Source: an uncultured Collinsella sp. (GTDB lineage: Bacteria; Actinomycetota; Coriobacteriia; Coriobacteriales; Coriobacteriaceae). From it: a stretch of 14,695 bases of DNA. Under the pieces are notes generated by a model that saw nothing but the letters and a program-made list of their open reading frames with translations, was not told the DNA's origin and did no database searches. How positions within the stretch are numbered: position 1 is the stretch's first letter; each line of letters begins with the position of its first letter. Shown here piece by piece: positions 1 through 4,904 of the stretch. The position numbers and the translations under genes were made by a program. Where the stretch lies: positions 1-14,695 of the forward strand of contig CAJJZO010000023.1 in the NCBI GenBank assembly GCA_905197585.1, in the 5' to 3' direction.

Positions 1-37
1 CCTCTCGGCGGCCTTGCGAAAAACAAATCCAAGTTAG

Positions 38-52
38 ACCATTTCAAATGGT
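38..52. repeat. Short palindrome ACCATTT-C-AAATGGT
   Basis: Perfect 7-bp arms surround a single central base. With a 1-nt centre it would not fold as a natural hairpin, so a protein-binding half-site pair is possible. Nothing nearby shows what it would control. Confidence 0.25.
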
Positions 53-65
53 TCGATGTCTGCCC

Positions 66-93
66 GGATGCGACACAGCTTGTGTGTCCATCC
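66..93. repeat. Imperfect inverted repeat / hairpin
   Basis: The arms are GGATG-C-GACACA (66-77) and TGTGTC-CATCC (83-93), giving 11 base pairs with one bulged C at 71 and a 5-nt loop GCTTG. No T-tract follows on either strand, so it is not a canonical terminator. It could be part of a structured 3' UTR of the minus-strand phosphohexomutase, or belong to a gene outside the window. Confidence 0.45.
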
Positions 94-302
94 TCGCAGT
101 ATCCGGTTCTCAAGGTGCACGCTTTGCGGCTGATCCGGTCCGACCGGGCCGCGCGGCAAGGAGATATATTGCCAGACCGGAGGGGCGCCGTGGGCGGGAA
201 TCTGGGCGTACACATTTCCTACACATCCTGGGATTCGACTAACGTTTGCCAGCCGTTAACTACCGCTCGCCGAGCATCTCTTTATATAAGGCAGTCTCAT
301 GG

Positions 303-1703
303 TTAAAGCGGATACGTCCCCCTAGCTAAAGCACAGCCAGCATCGAGCAACTCATCGCGTTCTTCCACCGAGAACCCCTCGGCGTAGACGCGCACCACTG
401 GTTCGGTCCCACTAGGACGGACCAGCAGCCACGTGTCATCCTCGAATGCCAAACGCAAGCCATCCATATGACTAACGTTTTGCGGCACCTTGCCACAAAT
501 CGACTTGGGGTTTACGCCCGGCAGCAGGGTTCGTAACGTTTCGGCATCTTCGGCCTCAAGGCGTAAATCGCGTCGACCGTAACTCGTCTTACCAAAACTG
601 TCCTCGAGTTGGTCGACCAGAACGCCCAAAGGCGCGTCCGTCTTTGCCATAAGCTCACACAGAATCAGACAGGCGAGGATTCCATCGCGCTCGGGCATAT
701 GCGCGGCGATGCCGATACCACCGGCTTCTTCGCCGCCTATGAGGACGCCGCCCTTCTTCATCTCCACCGCTATATATTTGAAACCGACTGGTTTGACGGT
801 CACGCGGCAGCCAAGCGCCTCGGCAATGCGACGCACGAGCGTCGAGCATGAAAGATTGACGACGACGCGCCCCTCCAAATTACGAAATTGAACCAAGTCG
901 CCCAAAACGAGCGCCATGATCTGATGCGGATGTATATATCTGCCGCGCTCGTCAACCGCGCCGATACGGTCGGCGTCGCCGTCGGTCACCAGGCCAGCGC
1001 AAGCTCCGTCCTCGATAACCGTGCGCTCGCAAGCGTCCACCCAAGGCTCAACGGGGTCGGGGCAGATATCTTCTTGGTCAGACGCCTGCCCGGCGTGAAT
1101 CTCGTGCACCTCAACGTCAAGCTCGCGCAGCAAATCGGCTAGATAGCCCTGGGCTGCGCCGCCCATGGGATCGACAACCACGCGCAGGTGCGCGGCGCGG
1201 ATGGCTTCGGCATCGACAAACGATGCCACCGCCTGCATATAGTCAGGAATGATATCCGCGGTGCGATATTGCCCCTCGATCCCCATTGGCTCGGGAGCCA
1301 CGGTCTCTTCGAGCTCTTCGATGACATCCTGGTTGGCGGTCGAGCCGTCACCCATGCGAATCTTGAGGCACAGATAACCCTGCGGATGATGGGACCCCGT
1401 CACCATGAGCGCGCCGCACGCCTCACCGTCATAAGCCGCCGCCCACGTAAGGGCAGGGGTCGGAACAGGTCGCGAAGCGAGCACGGCGTCCAGCCCGTGC
1501 GCTGCTAGCACGCCCGCCGCAAGCTCAGCGAACTCGCTCGCCAGGGGCCGGGTGTCGAACCCTATATATACCGTTTTGCCCGGATTGGTCTTTTGCCACA
1601 ACTCGCCGACGGCATCGGCGATACGGGCAACGTTATCGGCAGTGAAGTCCTCATCGACGCGAGCGCGCCAACCGTCAGTTCCAAAATGAATTATCGCGCA
1701 CAC
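303..1703 (-). CDS. Alpha-D-phosphohexomutase (phosphoglucomutase/phosphomannomutase family)
   Basis: This is a cytoplasmic enzyme that should move a phosphate between C6 and C1 of a hexose, feeding nucleotide-sugar synthesis. GTG at 1703 was chosen as the start because GAGGTG (1711-1716) lies 7 nt upstream and the protein then opens directly into the family's HFGTDGWR motif. An extension to 1787 would add 28 residues unlike the family. It encodes 466 aa, normal for the family. Visible sites are the phosphoserine loop TGSHHP (Ser104), the metal loop DGDADR (241-246), the sugar loop GEEAG (324-328) and the phosphate loop RPSGTEP (429-435). The serine loop and sugar loop depart from the usual TASHNP and GEESG, so glucose versus mannose or glucosamine specificity is not assignable. 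It appears monocistronic, with a terminator of the upstream gene and a 127-nt gap before it. Family is certain, substrate is not. Confidence 0.93.
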   Translation of the reverse strand: MCAIIHFGTDGWRARVDEDFTADNVARIADAVGELWQKTNPGKTVYIGFDTRPLASEFAELAAGVLAAHGLDAVLASRPVPTPALTWAAAYDGEACGALMVTGSHHPQGYLCLKIRMGDGSTANQDVIEELEETVAPEPMGIEGQYRTADIIPDYMQAVASFVDAEAIRAAHLRVVVDPMGGAAQGYLADLLRELDVEVHEIHAGQASDQEDICPDPVEPWVDACERTVIEDGACAGLVTDGDADRIGAVDERGRYIHPHQIMALVLGDLVQFRNLEGRVVVNLSCSTLVRRIAEALGCRVTVKPVGFKYIAVEMKKGGVLIGGEEAGGIGIAAHMPERDGILACLILCELMAKTDAPLGVLVDQLEDSFGKTSYGRRDLRLEAEDAETLRTLLPGVNPKSICGKVPQNVSHMDGLRLAFEDDTWLLVRPSGTEPVVRVYAEGFSVEERDELLDAGCALARGTYPL

Positions 1704-1727
1704 GCGCAGACACCTCACAGCGTTTGG

Positions 1728-1756
1728 ATCATGGTACGCATGGGGTATACCCGCAA
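1728..1756 (-). promoter_or_regulatory. Candidate promoter of the phosphohexomutase gene
   Basis: On the minus strand TTGCGG (1756-1751) and CATGAT (1733-1728) are separated by 17 nt, which would start transcription near 1721 and leave a short leader carrying the GAGGTG ribosome site. Both boxes are weak matches. The 10-bp perfect palindrome GGGTATACCC (1743-1752) overlaps the -35 and spacer and could be an operator. Confidence 0.25.
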
Positions 1757-1827
1757 CATGCACTCGGCAACCTGCCGGCACCAGCATTCACCATTTGGGC
1801 AAATGCTGCCGAGGACATGCAGGCAAT

Positions 1828-1854
1828 AAAAAAACCGCCCCGTATGGAGCGGTT
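1828..1854 (-). terminator. Intrinsic terminator after the homocysteine methyltransferase gene
   Basis: On the minus strand an 11-bp stem (AAAACCGCTCC pairing with GGGGCGGTTTT, one G-U pair) closes a 4-nt loop. The T-run (TTTTTTT in all, four of them in the stem) ends at 1828. It begins 7 nt after the TAA at 1862-1864. Its arm AAAACCGCCCCGT, read on the plus strand at 1831-1843, is identical to an arm of the pepT terminator. Confidence 0.85.
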
Positions 1855-1861
1855 TTGCCCT

Positions 1862-2755
1862 TTATATATCGAGCGCCTCGGCCATCGCTGCCGTAGTGAT
1901 TGCCGTGGTTCCACAGCAACTGCCCACCATTGCGGCACCGGCATGCCTCCATTCGATGCATGCGCGCGCGAAAGCTTCGGGGTTCTCGTGCCATACGGGG
2001 CCATCCTGAGTCTGGACCGGATCGCCCACATTGGGACGCACCGTGACGGGAGTAGTCGCCGATGCAACCATCCTGGGCACCGCCGCGTTCGCGGCCGCAA
2101 GCGAACAGCAATTAACACCAACCGAGTTTGCGCCGTGTTTTTCGGCGTACAAAACGGCTGCCTCGATGTTGAGGCCATCGCCCAACAGGTCGCCTTTATC
2201 GTCAACGACAAAACTCACCAGAACAGGCATGCCGTCGGCGGCATCTCGAGCGCCGGCAAGCATGGGCTGCAAATTACGGATAGACGTCACCGTCTCGATC
2301 AGCAGACCGTCAACGCCGGCATTGAGCAAGGCGTGCGCCTGTTCGCGCGCAATGCCTCGGATTTCACGATACTCGGCAGAGTCCTCGGCAAACCACTCAA
2401 TACCGATCGGGCCCATCGAGCCCAGCAGCAGCTGAGGGTGCGCCTGGCGGGCATCGTCGACGGCCCCGCGATTGACCTCCGCCACGGACGGCGCAATCTG
2501 GTCGTGCTTGAGGGCATAGCTTGATGCCTGAAAGGTGTTGGTAATGAGCACCTGCGCGCCGGCGGCGACATACAAGCGATGGATACGAGAAACGGTCTGC
2601 GGCTCTGCCAGATTCCAAAACGCCGGTGGAATGTCGGCGGCATCGTACTCACTCAACAAGACACTGCCCATGGGACCCTGCGCCAACAAGGTCTCGCTCG
2701 ACAAGCGGCGCGTAAGTTCCTCGGCACCAAAGCGGTTGTAATAACTCGTATCCAT
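1862..2755 (-). CDS. Homocysteine S-methyltransferase family protein
   Basis: The protein has 297 aa and is a stand-alone Hcy-binding TIM barrel, the module shared by MmuM/BHMT and the N-terminus of cobalamin-dependent methionine synthase (MetH). The family transfers a methyl group to homocysteine to make methionine, using a catalytic zinc. The three zinc-ligand cysteines are present: Cys216 in GVNC, and Cys280 and Cys281 in GSCCGTT. The N-terminal strand motif reads QGPMGS instead of the usual DGAMGT. Segments such as LLIET (151-155) look more MetH-like than MmuM-like. The methyl donor (S-methylmethionine, S-adenosylmethionine, or a corrinoid partner encoded elsewhere) cannot be read from the sequence. 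ATG at 2755 is 10 nt past the stop of the upstream metalloregulator. The best Shine-Dalgarno, GAGGAA, is 13 nt upstream inside the regulator's last codons, suggesting coupled translation. Confidence 0.88.
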   Translation of the reverse strand: MDTSYYNRFGAEELTRRLSSETLLAQGPMGSVLLSEYDAADIPPAFWNLAEPQTVSRIHRLYVAAGAQVLITNTFQASSYALKHDQIAPSVAEVNRGAVDDARQAHPQLLLGSMGPIGIEWFAEDSAEYREIRGIAREQAHALLNAGVDGLLIETVTSIRNLQPMLAGARDAADGMPVLVSFVVDDKGDLLGDGLNIEAAVLYAEKHGANSVGVNCCSLAAANAAVPRMVASATTPVTVRPNVGDPVQTQDGPVWHENPEAFARACIEWRHAGAAMVGSCCGTTAITTAAMAEALDI

Positions 2756-2765
2756 ATATATCCCG

Positions 2766-3188
2766 CTATTCCTCGACGCTGATTCCCTGCTTTTCGAGAT
2801 AGGCGAGCCAGCGGCTCATCGTGTCCTCGGATAGCGCATGCTCCATCATGCAGGCCTCGGAATCGGCTCGCTCAAATTCGACACCGAGCTCCTGAACCAA
2901 AAACGTGCGGATGAGGCGATGACGGTACCAGATAGCCGTACCAACCTCGCGGCCGCGATCGGTCAGGACTACCTTGCCGTAGTGCGATTGCTCGACAAGT
3001 TCGGATGCCTTGAGCGCCGAAACCGCTTTATTGACCGATGCCTTGGAGACGCCAAGGCGCTGCGCGATGTCGACCGATCGCACGCCGTTGGTTTCCCCCT
3101 CTTCGCTTTCAATGCGAACCATGCACTCCAAGTAGTCTTCGTTCGCCACCGTCAGATGTAGTTCGCGCGAGCTAATTGTCGTATCCAT
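2766..3188 (-). CDS. DtxR/MntR-family metal-dependent transcriptional regulator
   Basis: This 140-aa cytoplasmic repressor has an N-terminal winged helix-turn-helix (about 14-80, recognition helix near SKASVNKAV, 48-56) and a metal-binding/dimerisation domain (about 85-136). It lacks the SH3-like third domain of DtxR/IdeR and matches the size of MntR (142 aa in Bacillus). By eye alignment the six MntR ligands correspond to Asp18, Glu21, His90, Cys113, Glu116 and His117, so five match MntR while Cys113 is the DtxR/IdeR residue. Mn or Fe sensing is therefore open. The ATG at 3188 was preferred over an in-frame ATG at 3209 because GGA lies about 8 nt upstream and a TAGAAT -10 box at 3225-3220 would place the transcript start almost on the longer start. 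It is first in an operon with the downstream methyltransferase and divergent from pepT. Confidence 0.9.
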   Translation of the reverse strand: MDTTISSRELHLTVANEDYLECMVRIESEEGETNGVRSVDIAQRLGVSKASVNKAVSALKASELVEQSHYGKVVLTDRGREVGTAIWYRHRLIRTFLVQELGVEFERADSEACMMEHALSEDTMSRWLAYLEKQGISVEE

Positions 3189-3219
3189 GATCTTCCGTCC
3201 CTTCTGCATTCAATGGCTG

Positions 3220-3248
3220 ATTCTACCCCATCCAAGCGTCGCGGTATG
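3220..3248 (-). promoter_or_regulatory. Candidate promoter of the metalloregulator operon
   Basis: On the minus strand a good -10 box TAGAAT (3225-3220) lies 17 nt from the hexamer CATACC (3248-3243), which sits in the left arm of the palindrome at 3242-3261. The expected transcript start is near 3213, giving a leader of about 25 nt before the ATG at 3188. The -35 match is poor, the -10 match good. Confidence 0.5.
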
Positions 3249-3261
3249 CCGTGGCATACCG
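3242..3261. promoter_or_regulatory. Palindromic operator candidate between metalloregulator and pepT
   Basis: Perfect 9-bp arms CGGTATGCC and GGCATACCG surround a 2-nt centre GT. The site overlaps the presumed -35 regions of both divergent promoters, where a bound repressor would block either. Proximity suggests autoregulation by the DtxR/MntR-like protein, as is common in that family. The sequence does not match the DtxR 19-mer or the MntR boxes I know, so the binding protein is inferred. Confidence 0.6.
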
Positions 3262-3264
3262 TGC

Positions 3265-3270
3265 TAGAGT
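3265..3270 (+). promoter_or_regulatory. Candidate -10 box for pepT
   Basis: TAGAGT resembles the actinobacterial TAGRRT -10. It would place the transcript start near 3277 and give a leader of about 32 nt. No TTG-type -35 exists at 16-18 nt spacing; that position is occupied by the palindrome at 3242-3261, so the promoter may need an activator or be intrinsically weak. Confidence 0.45.
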
Positions 3271-3308
3271 TCTTGTTGCACACGACGACCAAGATTGGAG
3301 CGGTCTTT

Positions 3309-4556
3309 ATGGAAAACACCACCACGAACCCCGATGTCCTCGAGCGCTTTTTGCGCTACGTCCAGATCAACACGCAGTCCGAGGATGCAAACTGCGACCA
3401 GGTACCCTCGAGCGCCGTTCAGTTTGACCTTGCCAACGTGCTGGCTGAAGAGCTGCGCGAGCTTGGTGCGGAAGATGCCCACGTGACCGAGCACGCCTAT
3501 GTCTGCGCGCATATCCCCGCAAGTGCGGGCGCTGAAGACAAGCCCGCCCTGGGCCTGATCGCCCATCTCGACACCACCGAAGTTGCACCGGGTGCCGGCG
3601 TGAAGCCGCACATCGTACACTACGAAGGCGGCGACCTGGTCTGTGGCACGGTTGACGGTAAGCCCGTTGCCATGAGTACCGCCAAGCTTCCCGCCCTGAA
3701 CGACCTCGCGGGTGAGGACTTGGTCTGCAGCGATGGCACCACGCTGCTGGGCGCAGACGACAAGGCAGGCGTCGCCGAGATCATGTCGCTTGTCGCGCGT
3801 ATCGCTCAGGACCCTTCTCTGCCCCATCCCGCACTCGGCATTTGCTTCTGCCCTGACGAGGAGATCGGCCACGGAGCCGAGCTGTTGGATATCGATACCT
3901 TTGGCTGCAAGTACGCCTACACGGCCGACGGCGGCCCCATCGGCGAGCTGGAGTGGGAGTGCTTTAACGCCGCCGAGGTGACCGTCCGCTTTGAGGGCCA
4001 GTCCATCCACCCGGGCGACGCCAAGGGCCGTATGGTCAACGCAGGCAATCTGTTCTGCGACTTCAACGCGTTGCTCCCCTACGTGCAGCGCCCGGAGTAT
4101 ACGGAAGGCTACGAGGGCTTTTATCACCTTGAGGGTGTATCTGCGACCGTCGATCACGCCACAGCGCGCTATATCGTCCGCGACCATGACGCCGCCAAGT
4201 TCCAGCAGAAACTCGACCTTATTGATGCCGCCGGCTCGATGCTCAACCAGCGTCTGGGTGAGGAGCGCGTGACGGTCGAGATTAAGCAGCAGTATCGAAA
4301 TATGGCCGAGATCGTTCGTGACTATCCCGAGCTTATTGATGTTGCCAAGGAAGCCTACCTTGCCTGCGGCGTTGAGCCCCAAGTGCTGCCGATTCGTGGC
4401 GGCACCGACGGCGCCCAGCTGTCGTTCCGCGGTCTGCCCTGCCCCAACCTCTCGACGGGCGGCTACTGCTACCACGGCGTCAACGAGTTCGTCCCGGTCA
4501 GTTCGCTCGTCAAGATGACCGACGTGCTCCAGGAGCTCGTCGCCCGCTTTGCATAA
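3309..4556 (+). CDS. pepT: Peptidase T (tripeptide aminopeptidase)
   Basis: This 415-aa M20B-family zinc peptidase removes the N-terminal residue of tripeptides in the cytoplasm, finishing the breakdown of imported or intracellular peptides. The start is ATG at 3309, preceded by TTGGAG 8 nt upstream; an in-frame start at 3213 would add 32 residues that lie in the promoter region. Metal-site motifs are all in place: HLD (His86, Asp88), GADDKAG (Asp150/151), DEE (Glu184, Glu185 as catalytic base and ligand region), Asp207 in TADGG, and the C-terminal His389 in CYHG. Other PepT hallmarks are HPGDAKGRMVN (234-244) and RGGTDGAQLS (363-372). Length is as expected (about 408-415 aa). It is a single-gene transcript with its own strong terminator and is divergent from the metalloregulator, which may control it. 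Confidence 0.96.
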   Translation: MENTTTNPDVLERFLRYVQINTQSEDANCDQVPSSAVQFDLANVLAEELRELGAEDAHVTEHAYVCAHIPASAGAEDKPALGLIAHLDTTEVAPGAGVKPHIVHYEGGDLVCGTVDGKPVAMSTAKLPALNDLAGEDLVCSDGTTLLGADDKAGVAEIMSLVARIAQDPSLPHPALGICFCPDEEIGHGAELLDIDTFGCKYAYTADGGPIGELEWECFNAAEVTVRFEGQSIHPGDAKGRMVNAGNLFCDFNALLPYVQRPEYTEGYEGFYHLEGVSATVDHATARYIVRDHDAAKFQQKLDLIDAAGSMLNQRLGEERVTVEIKQQYRNMAEIVRDYPELIDVAKEAYLACGVEPQVLPIRGGTDGAQLSFRGLPCPNLSTGGYCYHGVNEFVPVSSLVKMTDVLQELVARFA

Positions 4557-4580
4557 GGAACTCGAACAATCTAGGTAAGC

Positions 4581-4621
4581 AAAACCGCCCCGTCCTCAAA
4601 ACCGAGAACGGGGCGGTTTTT
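4581..4621 (+). terminator. Intrinsic terminator of pepT
   Basis: A perfect 13-bp stem (AAAACCGCCCCGT, 4581-4593, with ACGGGGCGGTTTT, 4608-4620) closes a 14-nt loop in which CTC and GAG can add three more pairs. Five T residues end the structure at 4617-4621. It begins 24 nt after the pepT stop. Confidence 0.92.
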
Positions 4622-4680
4622 GGTGCAAGGGGAGTAGTCAGCACCGCAGGTTGAGCCAATGTCAGCGAGCGACGTCCAAG

Positions 4681-4694
4681 GCGAACAAGTTCGC
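4681..4694. repeat. Short inverted repeat GCGAAC-AA-GTTCGC
   Basis: Perfect 6-bp arms with a 2-nt centre lie just left of the terminator-like hairpin at 4698-4739. The 2-nt centre is too tight for a good hairpin, so it may be a protein site or simply chance. Confidence 0.25.
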
Positions 4695-4697
4695 ATG

Positions 4698-4739
4698 AAA
4701 AAGGCAGGGCATTGACCTTCTGGTCATGCCCTGCCTTTT
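4698..4739 (-). terminator. Terminator-like hairpin between pepT and the LCP gene
   Basis: AAAAGGCAGGGCAT-T-GACC pairs with GGTCATGCCCTGCCTTTT, an 18-bp stem with one bulged T (4713) and a TTCT loop. On the minus strand it ends in TTTTT (4702-4698), which suits the end of the murA-LCP transcript about 165 nt after the LCP stop. On the plus strand the T-run is only four and inside the stem, so function there is weaker. Confidence 0.75.
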
Positions 4740-4809
4740 GAATGACAAATTGCCGCCTTGGGCGGCGCGCAGCGTCGAGCCGTTACGGCGTTTGGTAAAA
4801 CGCCGTAAC
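4738..4809. repeat. Tandem two-hairpin element, copy 1
   Basis: This 72-nt unit aligns without gaps to copy 2 at an offset of 94 nt. It holds hairpin A (GCCGCC 4752-4757, loop TTG, GGCGGC 4761-4766), an invariant linker GCAGCGTC (4769-4776) and hairpin B, a perfect 12-bp stem (4782-4793 with 4798-4809) with a GGTA loop. Conserved blocks between copies are ATTGCCGC, GCAGCGTC, GTTAC, GGTA and GTAAC. Hairpin B is followed by six T residues on the plus strand. Confidence 0.75.
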
Positions 4810-4815
4810 TTTTTT
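4782..4815 (+). terminator. Plus-strand terminator-like hairpin (hairpin B of copy 1)
   Basis: GTTACGGCGTTT and AAACGCCGTAAC form a perfect 12-bp stem with a 4-nt GGTA loop, followed immediately by TTTTTT (4810-4815). It has the form of a plus-strand intrinsic terminator, although pepT transcripts should already stop at 4621. It may instead protect the convergent LCP gene from antisense transcription or be part of the repeat's own function. Confidence 0.55.
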
Positions 4816-4831
4816 GATCATGCCGCCGAAG

Positions 4832-4903
4832 TTGAAAGGCAGATTGCCGCTCTGGCGGGTTTGCAGCGTCAACTGGTTACGCGGGCTGGTAAGCCCGCGT
4901 AAC
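4832..4903. repeat. Tandem two-hairpin element, copy 2
   Basis: Hairpin A here is shorter (CCGC 4847-4850, loop TCTG, GCGG 4855-4858). The linker GCAGCGTC is at 4863-4870. Hairpin B is a perfect 13-bp stem (GGTTACGCGGGCT 4875-4887 with AGCCCGCGTAACC 4892-4904) with the same GGTA loop. It ends one base before the LCP stop codon (TAG, 4907-4905) and has no T-run. Four base pairs of stem B differ from copy 1 by changes on both sides that keep pairing. Confidence 0.75.
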
Positions 4904-4904
4904 C

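Larger units (their letters stand above)
1..302 (+). other. Left-edge segment, possible 3' tail of a truncated gene
   Basis: No complete gene is recognisable here. On the plus strand the frame beginning at base 1 stays open for 101 codons and stops with TAA at 304-306, overlapping the stop codon of the convergent phosphohexomutase. The first 45 or so codons read plausibly as protein (they include Lys-Leu-Asp-His-Phe-Lys-Trp-Phe-Asp), while the later part is rich in Arg and Gly and resembles translated non-coding DNA. A second plus frame is also open to 242, which weakens the case, since long open frames arise by chance at this G+C. No terminator with a T-tract is visible downstream of the phosphohexomutase. 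AAGGAG at 158-163 precedes a TTG at 169-171, but both lie in a small hairpin (arms 155-159 and 169-173). Confidence 0.2.

Noticed and set aside
200..250. tRNA-like GATTCGA segment at the left edge
   Set aside because: No acceptor, D or anticodon stems can be drawn around it on either strand.
1704..1787. N-terminal extension of the phosphohexomutase to 1787
   Set aside because: The extra 28 residues do not resemble the family, cross the candidate promoter, and a GAGGTG site at proper spacing supports GTG at 1703.
3264..4475. 403-codon minus-strand open frame opposite pepT
   Set aside because: Shadow frame; pepT motifs are complete on the plus strand and the minus frame runs into the divergent promoter region.
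4571..4696. 41-codon minus-strand open frame between pepT and the LCP gene
   Set aside because: It starts right after a terminator T-run without a ribosome site and reads through the pepT terminator arms; more likely chance.
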